DNA from: Paragorgia papillata
Taxonomy: Eukaryota > Cnidaria > Anthozoa > Scleralcyonacea > Coralliidae
NCBI GenBank assembly: GCA_035771165.1
Contig: JAWNZC010000091.1
Location: forward strand, 1,200,501 to 1,264,500
Length of the DNA stretch: 64,000 nt
Direction: 5' to 3'
Below, in pieces: positions 1 through 11,060 of the stretch. The notes under the pieces were generated by a model. The model had not been told where the DNA came from. It was given only the letters and a program-made list of their open reading frames with translations, and did no database searches. Positions within the stretch are counted from its first letter, which is position 1. The number at the start of each line of letters is the position of its first letter. A program made the translations under genes and the position numbers.

Positions 1-3000
1 TACCATTATTTTGCTCTGCCAAGATAATTTTTAACTGACTTTGTTCCCTGATTACCATTATTCTGCCATGCCACTGGAGATAATTTTAACTGACTTTGAT
101 TCCTGATTACCATTATTCTGCTGTGCCACTGGAGATAATTTTTAACTGACTTTTCCTGATTACCATTATTCTGCCATGCCACTGGAGATAATTTTTAGCT
201 GACTTGATTCCAGATTACCATTGTTCTGCTGTGGCACTGGATATAATTTTAACTGTCTTTGGTTCTTGATTACCATCATTCTGCTGTGCAAAGATAATTT
301 AAAACTGGCTTTGGTTCCTGATTACCACTATTCTGCTGTGAGAAGATAATTTTGAACTGACTTTGGTTCCTGATTACCATTATTTTGCTCTGCCAAGATA
401 ATTTTTAACTGACTTTGTTCCCTGATTACCATTATTCTGCCATGCCACTGGAGATAATTTTAACTGACTTTGATTCCTGATTACCATTATTCTGCTGTGC
501 CACTGGAGATAATTTTTAACTGACTTTTCCTGATTACCATTATTCTGCCATGCCACTGGAGATAATTTTTAGCTGACTTGATTCCAGATTACCATTGTTC
601 TGCTGTGCCACTGGATATAATTTTAACTGTCTTTGGTTCTTGATTACCATCATTCTGCTGTGTAAAGATAATTTAAAACTGGCTTTGGTTCCTGATTACC
701 ACTATTCTGCTGTGAGAAGATAATTTTGAACTGACTTTGGTTCCTGATTACCATTATTTTGCTCTGCCAAGATAATTTTTAACTGACTTTGTTCCCTGAT
801 TACCATTATTCTGCCATGCCACTGGAGATAATTTTAACTGACTTTGATTCCTGATTACCATTATTCTGCTGTGCCACTGGAGATAATTTTTAACTGACTT
901 TTCCTGATTACCATTATTCTGCCATGCCACTGGAGATAATTTTTAGCTGACTTGATTCCAGATTACCATTGTTCTGCTGTGCCACTGGATATAATTTTAA
1001 CTGTCTTTGGTTCTTGATTACCATCATTCTGCTGTGCAAAGATAATTTAAAACTGGCTTTGGTTCCTGATTACCACTATTCTGCTGTGAGAAGATAATTT
1101 TTAACTGACTTTGGTTCCTGATTACCATTATTTTGCTCTGCCAAGATAATTTTTAACTGACTTTGTTCCCTGATTACCATTATTCTGCCATGCCACTGGA
1201 GATAATTTTAACTGACTTTGATTCCTGATTACCATTATTCTGCTGTGCCACTGGAGATAATTTTTAACTGACTTTTCCTGATTACCATTATTCTGCCATG
1301 CCACTGGAGATAATTTTTAGCTGACTTGATTCCAGATTACCATTGTTCTGCTGTGCCACTGGATTTTAGCTGTCTTTGGTTCTTGATTACCATCATTCTG
1401 CTGTGCAAAGATAATTTAAAACTGGCTTTGGTTCCTGATTACCACTATTCTGCTGTGAGAAGATAATTTTTAACTGACTTTGGTTCCTGATTACCCATTA
1501 TTTTGCTCTGCCAAGATAATTTTTAACTGACTTTGTTCCCTGATTACCATTATTCTGCCATGCCACTGGAGATAATTTTAACTGACTTTGATTCCTGATT
1601 ACCATTATTCTGCTGTGCCACTGGAAATAATTTTTAACTGACTTTTCCTGATTACCATTATTCTGCCATGCCACTGGAGATAATTTTTAGCTGACTTGAT
1701 TCCAGATTACCATTGTTCTGCTGTGCCACTGGATATAATTTTAACTGTCTTTGGTTCTTGATTACCATCATTCTGCTGTGCAAAGATAATTTAAAACTGG
1801 CTTTGGTTCCTGATTACCACTATTCTGCTGTGAGAAGATAATTTTTAACTGACTTTGGTTCCTGATTACCATTATTTTGCTCTGCCAAGATAATTTTTAA
1901 CTGACTTTGTTCCCTGATTACCATTATTCTGCCATGCCACTGGAGATAATTTTAACTGACTTTGATTCCTGATTACCATTATTCTGCTGTGCCACTGGAG
2001 ATAATTTTTAACTGACTTTTCCTGATTACCATTATTCTGCCATGCCACTGGAGATAATTTTTAGCTGACTTGATTGCAGATTACCATTGTTCTGCTGTGG
2101 CACTGGATATAATTTTAACTGTCTTTGGTTCTTGATTACCATCATTCTGCTGTGCAAAGATAATTTAAAACTGGCTTTGGTTCCTGATTACCACTATTCT
2201 GCTGTGAGAAGATAATTTTGAACTGACTTTGGTTCCTGATTACCATTATTTTGCTCTGCCAAGATAATTTTTAACTGCCTTTGTTCCCTGATTACCATTA
2301 TTCTGCCATGCCACTGGAGATAATTTTAACTGACTTTGATTCCTGATTACCATTATTCTGCTGTGCCACTGGAGATAATTTTTAACTGACTTTTCCTGAT
2401 TACCATTATTCTGCCATGCCACTGGAGATAATTTTTAGCTGACTTGATTCCAGATTACCATTGTTCTGCTGTGCCACTGGATATAATTTTAACTGTCTTT
2501 GGTTCTTGATTACCATCATTCTGCTGTGCAAAGATAATTTAAAACTGGCTTTGGTTCCTGATTACCACTATTCTGCTGTGAGAAGATAATTTTTAACTGA
2601 CTTTGGTTCCTGATTACCATTATTTTGCTCTGCCAAGATAATTTTTAACTGACTTTGTTCCCTGATTACCATTATTCTGCCATGCCACTGGAGATAATTT
2701 TAACTGACTTTGATTCCTGATTACCATTATTCTGCTGTGCCACTGGAGATAATTTTTAGCTGACTTGATTCCAGATTACCATTGTTCTGCTGTGCCACTG
2801 GATATAATTTTAGCTGTCTTTGGTTCTTGATTACCATCATTCTGCTGTGCAAAGATAATTTAAAACTGGCTTTGGTTCCTGATTACCACTATTCTGCTGT
2901 GAGAAGATAATTTTTAACTGACTTTGGTTCCTGATTACCCATTATTTTGCTCTGCCAAGATAATTTTTAACTGACTTTGTTCCCTGATTACCATTATTCT

Positions 3001-4447
3001 GCCATGCCACTGGAGATAATTTTAACTGACTTTGATTCCTGATTACCATTATTCTGCTGTGCCACTGGAAATAATTTTTAACTGACTTTTCCTGATTACC
3101 ATTATTCTGCCATGCCACTGGAGATAATTTTTAGCTGACTTGATTCCAGATTACCATTGTTCTGCTGTGCCACTGGATATAATTTTAACTGTCTTTGGTT
3201 CTTGATTACCATCATTCTGCTGTGCAAAGATAATTTAAAACTGGCTTTGGTTCCTGATTACCACTATTCTGCTGTGAGAAGATAATTTTTAACTGACTTT
3301 GGTTCCTGATTACCATTATTTTGCTCTGCCAAGATAATTTTTAACTGACTTTGTTCCCTGATTACCATTATTCTGCCATGCCACTGGAGATAATTTTAAC
3401 TGACTTTGATTCCTGATTACCATTATTCTGCTGTGCCACTGGAGATAATTTTTAACTGACTTTTCCTGATTACCATTATTCTGCCATGCCACTGGAGATA
3501 ATTTTTAGCTGACTTGATTCCAGATTACCATTGTTCTGCTGTGGCACTGGATATAATTTTAACTGTCTTTGGTTCTTGATTACCATCATTCTGCTGTGCA
3601 AAGATAATTTAAAACTGGCTTTGGTTCCTGATTACCACTATTCTGCTGTGAGAAGATAATTTTTAACTGACTTTGGTTCCTGATTACCATTATTTTGCTC
3701 TGCCAAGATAATTTTTAACTGCCTTTGTTCCCTGATTACCATTATTCTGCCATGCCACTGGAGATAATTTTAACTGACTTTGATTCCTGATTACCATTAT
3801 TCTGCTGTGCCACTGGAGATAATTTTTAACTGACTTTTCCTGATTACCATTATTCTGCCATGCCACTGGAGATAATTTTTAGCTGACTTGATTCCAGATT
3901 ACCATTGTTCTGCTGTGCCACTGGATATAATTTTAACTGTCTTTGGTTCTTGATTACCATCATTCTGCTGTGCAAAGATAATTTAAAACTGGCTTTGGTT
4001 CCTGATTACCACTATTCTGCTGCGAGAAGATAATTTTTAACTGACTTTGGTTCCTGATTACCATCATTCTGCTGTGGAAAGATAATTTTTAACTGCCTTT
4101 GGTTCTTGGTTGCCATTATTGTGCTGTACCAAGACAATTTTAAACTGACTTTGGTTCCTGTTTACCATTATTCTGCTGTGCCACTGGAAATAATTTTTAA
4201 CTGACTTTGGTTGCTATTCTGCTGTGAGAAGATAATTGTTAGCTGACTTTGGTTCCTGATTACCATTATTCTGCTGTGCCAAGATAATTTTTAACTGATT
4301 TTATTTCCTGATTACCATAATTGTATTCTGTTGTGCCACTGGAGATAATTTTTAACTGACTTTGGTTCCTGGTTGCCATTATTCTGCTATGCCAAGATAA
4401 TTTTAAACTGGCTTTGGTTCCTGATTACCATTATTGTGCCATGCCCC
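1..4447 (+). repeat. Satellite array, left block, mostly a 374-bp 7-monomer higher-order repeat
   Basis: Tandem AT-rich monomers share the core CTGATTACCATTATTCTGCT followed by GATAATTTTTAACTGACTTT. Two length classes occur: long monomers (53-56 bp) with CCACTGGAGATAA and short ones (about 52 bp) with CCAAGATAA or similar. Seven diagnostic monomers form a 374-bp HOR (about 52+55+53+55+55+52+52). The marker TTTTGCTCTGCC-type monomer begins at 1, 375, 749, 1123, 1492, 1867, 2241, 2615, 2936, 3311 and 3685. Two units are shorter: 369 bp and 321 bp, the latter lacking one monomer. From 4059 to 4447 the monomers are more diverged and the HOR breaks down. The array continues past the left window edge. 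No gene is seen here. Confidence 0.97.
4446..4447. other. Left candidate target-site duplication of element A
   Basis: The satellite is interrupted after GCC. The uninterrupted monomer reads GCC-AC-TGGAGATAA. The left flank reads GCC-CC and the right flank AC-GGGAGATAA. This fits a 2-bp AC duplication with one substitution on the left. The run of seven C's makes the exact left edge uncertain by a few bases. Confidence 0.4.
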
Positions 4448-4535
4448 CCCTTACGAAAAAATCCAATAGGATCGTATAGGGTCCTATAGGAATTCCTATA
4501 GGAATTCCTATAGGAATTCCTATAGGGAAACATCT
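4448..4535. repeat. Left terminal inverted repeat and subterminal palindromes of element A
   Basis: The first 25 bp pair with 16984-17008. They are followed by about three overlapping copies of CCTATAGGAATT, each self-complementary in its core. In CACTA elements such clustered subterminal motifs are transposase-binding sites; that role is inferred here. Confidence 0.75.
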
Positions 4536-5555
4536 TATTGGTAGAACACATTTTTTAAGCAACATTTTGATCATTGGTCTAGAATATACTGCTGCATGTT
4601 GTCTCTAGAAAAACACGGAGACATTTTTGTTTTCTACCTGGCAGTAAAATCAAAAAATAACATTTCCTGTGAACTAGATGTGTAGGATTAATTTCCTGTG
4701 TTAAAGAACTTTGCAACACTGCCATATGGAACAGGAAATTCATCTTTTGTTTGACTTGACAATGAAATAACATGACAAAAGTTTGCTGCGAAATCATAGA
4801 ATATTTCCTTCGATAATGACATTCTATAGAATAGCTAGGAATTCTAGAATTAGAGTGAAAATACTTGCTGTATATAGAAGCAGATTTGTTCATTTGATCT
4901 TTTTGAAGTTCTTTACTTTTGTTTCTATCCATATTTACAGAATATAAAATTTAATTATGAGAACTACATGTAACTATGAAGTAAATCCTTACCATATATT
5001 TATATTTATACTGGTATTTACAACTTATTTGGTTCCAGAAAATATCCATACCTCTCCCATGGAAGGCAATTTGTCTGTTACCCCCCTACCTCCTGGAATT
5101 TCCCAAACAGATAGCAAACATTGAGCCATATGCACCCTGTGAAACGCCCCCATTTCCCTTGGAATTTCCAATTGCCTTCCATCGGGGGTTATGGATATTT
5201 CCTGGAACTACACATCACTATTAATCTGGAAGTACAGTAGGAGTACAAAAAGCTACAGTATACAAACTACAGTAGGAGTACTGCACTGTATTTAGTATCC
5301 GGTTGGATATCCGGGCTGGATAGGTTTGACAATGGTTCTGTAATAGATTCGAAATATCACCTCAATTACTGTCTCGTTTTGTTTATTTTCTCAAATCTTG
5401 AGTTTTTACAAGATGCTACTTTTCGGAGTTTGTTTTGTTTTATAGTGAATATACTTCCACTACATTATCCGGTATACACGATGTATATAATATTTATATT
5501 ATATTATCAATCTCCATAAAACCGACAGGAAATTTCACAAAGGAGTTGACGGTTT
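4536..5555. other. Element A interior 3' of the transposase, no supported gene
   Basis: AT-rich DNA between the left terminus and the transposase stop codon. It contains a minus-strand reading frame of 117 codons (4579-4932) with no recognised domain and no codon-level support, and the foldback repeat at 5031-5209. Short CTACAGTA and GGAGTAC repeats occur around 5230-5290. Nothing else is supportable. Confidence 0.5.
5031..5209. repeat. Foldback MITE-like repeat, about 179 bp
   Basis: The left arm starts GGTTCCAGAAAATATCCATA and includes ATGGAAGGCAATT. The right arm reads back as its reverse complement with a few mismatches over about 40 bp (AATTGCCTTCCAT, then TATGGATATTTCCTGGAAC). This is a non-autonomous hairpin element nested in element A. 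Confidence 0.7.
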
Positions 5556-7620
5556 CTAAGTTTTAAATTGATGCACTTGTTCTGCAAACTTTCTGGATGG
5601 ATAGCTGCAGTTCCAGGGCTCTCGTTGTATTCCAATTAAAAAATGCGAAGTCACCCCATATTGTGTACTCGAAAAAAGTGATTCAGTTTCACACTGAAGT
5701 GCTCTTAAGAGTACCACATTGTAAATGGTGCACTGGCATACCTGCATATCAGCCTCATTGCATTGACAATCTGGCTTCACTGTATACAGCCCAAGAATGA
5801 TTCCATACTTCGCTGCTCCATGGTCAAATTTCAACAGAAAATCATGGTGCCTGCTTGATCTTGCATAGTTCTGGGCAGTGTACAAGATATGGTTGACAAT
5901 AAATCTGTTATATATTGTGGCTGAACGATTGACAATGTCCCTGCCAATTAGCAATGCCAAAGAAACACTTTGCGATGCTGTAAGGTATGCAGGCGTTCCT
6001 TTCCCTAATCCTGAGACATTCCTCTGCAAAATGCGCTGACTTTGTAGCGGTAAATTGTCCTTTGATAATTTCCTAAACAAATTCACCACTTTAGGACATG
6101 TGTCCTCTCTGATGCATTCTCTACCAATAGCGGGTAATTTCTTGGCTAGAATGAAAGTATCATATATCTGCTGGGGGACATACTGGGTTCCACAAAACAT
6201 CTTAAGCAACATGTGGTTGTTTGCCTCGAAAGTATATGCAGAAGTTGCCCATAGTGGCCCACAGTTCTTTACTGCATCTGCCAGATGTGTCATCAGGTGG
6301 ACATTGAATGTACATGAAGACAAGCCATGTAGGTTCTCCATATCAGTGACAAACTTCACTAGGCAAACCTTTGCATGTGAGAGCATGCCATTTGTGATGT
6401 TGTCACCAAGGAGAGTGTATACTCCATGCACAAACAAGAAGAAGTGCTTCAAATAGACATGTGGAAGCAGGCCATGTAGAATAACCAAGCTATAGAGCAA
6501 GAATGCTCTCCACTCTGATGCTTTCCAAAATTTCCTTTCTGTGATAGATCTTGGAGCTCTTGTAATTTCAGAAGGTGGACTTATGGCTACCAATCGCTCA
6601 TCCAACTTCTTCACTTTTCTACCCAAGTAGAATTCTTCCTCATGGTTCGCTGAATCAAGCCAAAGGTTACACACTTGTCGGATGACACCTTAGCATACTG
6701 AATGCATATATTCAGGGGTAAAGCCATTCACTGTGTCAAAAGTGGGAAGAACATCAATCACTGAGATTCGTTTAACTCCTTTCACAGGCTCTTGTGAAAT
6801 TTCTGCAGTAATGCCATATTCAGCTTGACCTTGGGATGTCCTCAGACACGGATTACCACGCTGCGGATAATATCTGGTTGGTGGACCTCCATGTTGGTTG
6901 ATTGTGACACCTTCATGTTCACACCAGTCACAGCCATTCTTTCCATTGAACTGCTTGCAGTTCCTTATCATTGCCCGGGTGGGGCTGTCACTGGAGCATA
7001 TCAGGGCATACACTTTACGCTGGATAGATTCACCACTTAAGAGAAAACCTTTCTCCTCCAACGTTTTGCATTCATTGACAAATGATACCAAGAATGTATT
7101 CATCTTTGGCTTAATTCGGCCAAACCATAAGCCTGTAAGCAAAATATTGCTTGATCGGAGGTGAGGAGGTAACTCATTTATTATGCACTGGATCGGCCAT
7201 ATTGAGTATTTGGATGACTTGAAAACAGGTATTCCATCTGCATTCCATGTCAAAGAGAGATCATTACCACACATGCCATGATTATTTATCAGATTTTGAT
7301 AAAGTTCAGCTGTTGTTACATCAGAAATAACATTGGACTGGGAAGATTTTCTACATCTCTGTTGGTTAAACAACTGTAAAGTTTTGCATCAGTCAGGAGC
7401 TGTTTAAGTTGTTCCTCTAGCGGGATATGGAGGGGAAAAAGTGCCATTTTTCATACTCTCGTCGTGGTTGAATGGTGTACCACAGTATTCACAGTCCCTT
7501 CTTTCTTTACTTGCCCCCAAATATGACAGACATGAACAACAGTGAAATGCACCTTAAAATGAATGTTGGTTTCATCACTAAACAGTTCAAATTAGTATAG
7601 GTAATCACATGTGGCCGAAG

Positions 7621-7736
7621 AAATTAAGGTTTAATTTCACGAGTATTTTCAAAATTTTACAAAATTGCATGAATCGCGAAGCGATGATGGTAATTTGTAA
7701 GATTTTGAAAACATAAGTGAAATTAAACCTTAATTT
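7621..7736. repeat. Foldback repeat in transposase intron 3
   Basis: Arms of about 50 bp (AATTAAGGTTTAATTTCACG and its near reverse complement) face each other across GCGAAGCG. It lies wholly inside the inferred intron 7553-8284. Confidence 0.75.
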
Positions 7737-7987
7737 TACGAGAACTTCTGCGATTATGTGTTAATAACAATTATAGCGGGTAAATTATTCAAGAGTTATG
7801 TTATGTCCAGAAAATGTCGAAATTTCCTCACAAAAGGAAATTGTGGCCAGAATGTTATTTGCAGCAAGACAATGCAACACACTAATGCACATGAGCAGAC
7901 CATTATTTTATTTGTAGGTAGTTATTTGCAAGTGACGTAGCAGTCTCCCAGCCAAATGAAAGGAAGAGAAAAATAACTCGAATAATA

Positions 7988-8147
7988 GTAGTCTTTAAAC
8001 GAGTTATAAAGACACACGGAAGGTCACTAAGGATACAAGGAAAGCGTAGAGAAGAACGAGGCATAGCTACATGTAAGCGAAGTTCTTCTCAGCTTTTCGA
8101 CTGTGCTTAACAACCTCCCAAGTGTCTTTATAACTCTATAAAGACTA
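7988..8147. repeat. Second foldback repeat in transposase intron 3
   Basis: The left arm TAGTCTTTAAACGAGTTATA pairs with the right arm TATAACTCTATAAAGACTA; both carry AAAGACAC. Total length is about 160 bp. MITE-like. Confidence 0.7.
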
Positions 8148-8284
8148 GGAAGTTCAATATGAAAAATCTCTGGTCAAACAGACGTAACTTACAACAACTT
8201 AAACAGTTGAATTAGTTTTTATCTAAATCATCTAAATTGTAATTTATAGTTACACCTACGGTGAATGTTAAAGATTCCCTTTAC

Positions 8285-8500
8285 CTGAGCATCGTTTACT
8301 TGAATAGCTTTGTAGAATTTATACTTGCTCGGTGGAAATGTATTTGGCAGAAACAAGTTCAAAATGTTTAGCAGATCAGTTAAGGCTGCATCGGTTAGGT
8401 TGTGTTTTAGTAGAAAGGTAACCACCATTAAAATACTTTGAGCACATGTGACAAGAGCTCCAGGGTAGAGGGGTTCATTTCCATTTTCAACGTTCAATAT
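8285..8500 (-). CDS. Transposase exon 3 (N-terminal conserved module, part of the pseudogene)
   Basis: Seventy-two codons between a TTTTTTATAG acceptor and a CAG|GTAAAG donor. Residues PLYPGALVT, FLLKHNLTDAALTDLLNIL and FPPSKYKFYKAI match the pattern conserved at the front of animal EnSpm transposases. It contains no internal stop. Confidence 0.7.
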
Positions 8501-8910
8501 CTATAAAAAATTATTTACTTACTAATGCAATTTAAGTGAATCAATCACCCTGTATGTTTACTTCGTGAAATAGATGGTTGCACATGCAATATCCCATATT
8601 GCGTGAAAGACTTTGTAATGTCAGTGAGATTACTATATAATTATGACACTGGACAGTGGTTCAATCACTTAATCTTTATCGTACCGAGGAACACTAAAAA
8701 AATTACTGGAAATCCTTACTTGTCATTTGAATATACCAAGCTGGGAATAGGTCAATTGTAATAACAAACTCCCTGCACTGTACAGTATTGCATGAATTTT
8801 TTGACATTGTTCATGGAAAAGATTTCAAGGGTTATGATAAGATTTTGCAACCCAGATGAGAAATACATAAAAAAGTATAGTGCTGTGCAGGCAGTGTTTT
8901 AGATATAGCA

Positions 8911-9033
8911 AAGAGAAAAGGTGGTAAACTGACAAGAATATGAGTAATGAGAAACTGACATTTCAAGCAGAACCCTTCATCAGCCCTTTCTCTTTACTCA
9001 TATTCTCGGCACTTCACCACCTTTTCACTTTAC
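8911..9033. repeat. Foldback repeat in transposase intron 2
   Basis: AGAGAAAAGGTGGTAAACTG with AGAATATGAGTAATGAG pairs with its inverted copy (CTTTACTCATATTCT, then CACCACCTTTTCACTTT). The arms are about 45 bp. The plus-strand reading frame starting at 8940 overlaps it and is not credited as a gene. Confidence 0.65.
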
Positions 9034-9228
9034 AGGAAGACAATATGGTTTTGTCAACAACAAGGAGTGGGTGCCTTTTTAAACTTGAGGATGAGTCAGA
9101 CCATGATGAATTTTTAATTTCTCAACAATAGTAACTGGTCAATCAGCCATTTATTATTTAACAGTATTTACCCAGGAAGCCTACTTGCGCAAAGTGATTT
9201 TCAGTAGGGACCTGAAGCATATCATATG

Positions 9229-9881
9229 TTAAGGTGGCTCCATATAGTTTCTAGAAAAATGGAAAATACAAGTTTGAGAGTCCAAAACACGTGCATAAAC
9301 AATTCAGAAAAACAATAAAACTAAATGTTATGCAAAAAAATTAATAAATAGTAACAGTTGTTGCTACGTTGCAATGACGTTTTAAAATGGCTGCCAATTA
9401 CCCTTCAAACTAATTTAATTCGAAATAAACTTTGGTGACCCCCAATTTTTATTTCATTAAAACTTTTCTTGAAGTGTGAGTAATCAATAGGCCGATTTAA
9501 AAAAAATTCTGTAGAAGGAATAATTTTTTTCCCGAAAAAATCATGTTTGTTAATTTTTAAAAAATTTGGTTCTACAGAATTTTTTTTAAATCGGCCTATT
9601 GATTACTCATACTTCAAGAAAAGTTCTAATGAAAAAAAAATTGGGGGTCACCAAAGTTTTTTTCGAATTAAATTAGAAAGGTAATTGGCAACCATTTTAA
9701 AACGTCATTGTTGCCATAGCAACAACTGTTGCTATTTATTTGGTAACATTTTTTGATTGTCAGAATGTTTAACTATGCATAACATTTACTTTTATTGTTT
9801 TTCCAAATTGTTTATGCATGTGTTTTGGACTCTCAAACTTGTATTTTCCATTTTTCTAGAAACTGTATGGAGCCACCTTAA
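9229..9881. repeat. Large palindromic MITE, 653 bp
   Basis: Ends are TTAAGGTGGCTCCATA and TATGGAGCCACCTTAA. The two arms (about 300 bp each) are imperfect inverted copies throughout, meeting near 9530. TTAA at both extremes could be a TTAA target-site duplication or part of the inverted repeat. It lies inside intron 2 of the transposase gene. Confidence 0.85.
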
Positions 9882-9980
9882 ACTATGTGAAATATATAAA
9901 AATCGTTTATAAAATTATTGGAAGTTTATGTGCCTACATGCAGCACTCTTTATTTGAAATATATACAGTATATGCTGTAC

Positions 9981-10250
9981 CTAAGACATGCATGGTGCTG
10001 TAACACTACTCTGGTTTAAAAACCAATCAAGATCCCTATTTTAACTTTAGGTATTTCCTCGACATTAATTACTTTACAGTAAATATCTCGGGGAGATACC
10101 TACTTTGTTTGGTGACCCCATATTATTCTTTTCATTTTAATTACGAAGAGATACCCACATTAAGTGGTGACCCCATATAATTCTCTCTAAAGTTAAAATA
10201 GGTATCTTGATCGGTTTTCAAACCAGAGTAGCATTACACCATGCCTTAAG
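9981..10250. repeat. Foldback MITE, about 270 bp
   Basis: The left arm (CATGGTGCTGTAACACTACT and on through CAAGATCCCTATTTTAACTTTAG) pairs with the right arm (CTAAAGTTAAAATAGG, then AACCAGAGTAGCATTACACCATG). The loop contains a short direct duplication around GGTGACCCCATAT. It lies inside transposase intron 2. Confidence 0.75.
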
Positions 10251-10600
10251 GGTGTTACACTATGCAATTTTTTATGCAACTTGTCTTGCAACGGCTAAAT
10301 GCAGTTGCATAAGCAGGGGTGTTACACTCTGCAATGTTTCTTGCGGCATGGCTCACAACTCTCGCAAAAACCCACATAGAAGACCTTGGAGAGAGTTTTA
10401 AGGTGTATTTTTATTGGTTGATCACACGAAACATTGCAAAACAAGTTGCAAGAAAGTAGAACTTGATTCTACTAAGCGCAATGATTGCTGCAACAAAAAT
10501 GTTGCGGGACTTGATGACTGCATCATGTTACATCATACAATTTCTCATGCAACTTGCGTCGCAACAAAATTGTGAGATATTGCGTCGCAACAAAAAGAGA
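10251..10600. repeat. Degenerate TGTTACA / TGCAACTTG repeat cluster
   Basis: Several copies of GGTGTTACACT, ATGCAACTTG and CTTGCAAC-like words occur in both orientations. One pair is a direct repeat of about 40 bp (near 10256-10295 and 10527-10565). This may be a decayed transposable element. No protein is supported. Confidence 0.45.
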
Positions 10601-10648
10601 GAATAAATTTTTAACTTTAATGTAATTGCAACTGCTTAAAATACACAC

Positions 10649-10738
10649 CTGCAATATTTCTTCATCCCTATTAATGCCATAGTCTCCACAATCACTATCC
10701 TCACTTTCTACACAGTCATCATCAGAATCATCTTGTAT
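10649..10738 (-). CDS. Transposase exon 2 (acidic linker, part of the pseudogene)
   Basis: Thirty codons flanked by an ATGTAG acceptor and a CAG|GTGTGT donor. The product is acidic (QDDSDDDCVESEDSD), a common composition for the linker before the tnp2 N-terminal module. Phase 0 on both sides agrees with exons 1 and 3. Confidence 0.55.
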
Positions 10739-10852
10739 CTACATGTAGATATTAAAGATCATGGAGCATTACTTAGTATAATCACTACAATAATGATATA
10801 ACTTCGTTATGTGATAACATCAAAAGTATAATATGAATTATAAATTTATTAC

Positions 10853-11032
10853 CTGTTGACCACGTGGAGTATTGCTTATAGTATTGTCCGCAGAAGAAAC
10901 ATCAATAGAGTCTTCACCCAATTCTTCATTAATCACCGAGCACAACTCTTTTCGCTTTCGATAATTAGTTCTTCTTGGGAGTTCGATGTTAAAATCAACT
11001 GCATATCGTTTGTACGGTCCCCTTGAATTCAT
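10853..11032 (-). CDS. Transposase exon 1 (part of the pseudogene)
   Basis: Starts at ATG 11030-11032 and encodes 60 residues rich in basic amino acids (KRYAVDF, PRRTNYRKRKE). It ends in RGQQ at a CAG|GTAATA donor. This is a plausible nuclear-localising N-terminus. The start lies only 28 bases from the outer edge of the giant palindrome at 11061. Confidence 0.6.
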
Positions 11033-11060
11033 TATTTACAAAAAAGCATCCAGCGAAAGA

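Larger units (their letters stand above)
5556..11032 (-). pseudogene. EnSpm/CACTA tnp2-family transposase, 4 exons, disrupted
   Basis: Would encode the DDE-type transposase that mobilises element A. Proposed exons on the minus strand: 10853-11032 (60 codons, start MNSRGPYKRY), 10649-10738 (30 codons, acidic), 8285-8500 (72 codons) and 5556-7552. The first three junctions are in phase 0 with GT-AG boundaries. Exon 3 has the family N-terminal module (PLYPGALVT, then KHNLTDAALTDLLNIL). Exon 4 holds a Cys-rich motif (HCCSCLSYLG, CEYCG), the tnp2 core with WNADGIPVFKSSKYSIWP, LTGLWFG and SDSPTRAMI, then PEYMHSVC. Further on are WKASEWRAFLLYS, TFNVHLMTHLAD and YTFEANNH. The D of NADG and the E of FEANN are likely catalytic residues, by family resemblance. 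Breaks: an in-frame TAA at 6690-6692 between PEYMHSVC and GVIRQ; an apparent 1-nt loss near 7543; and two compensating frame shifts near 7440 and 7350. Frame then stays open to 5556. Family assignment is firm; exon edges are inferred. Confidence 0.85.

Noticed and set aside
1..4447. CRISPR-like array (regularly spaced near-identical units)
   Set aside because: Units are contiguous with no unique spacers, lie in an intron-bearing eukaryotic genome, and have no cas genes; this is a satellite.
5597..7164. Plus-strand frames of 67-133 codons over the transposase
   Set aside because: Antisense shadows of the transposase exon.
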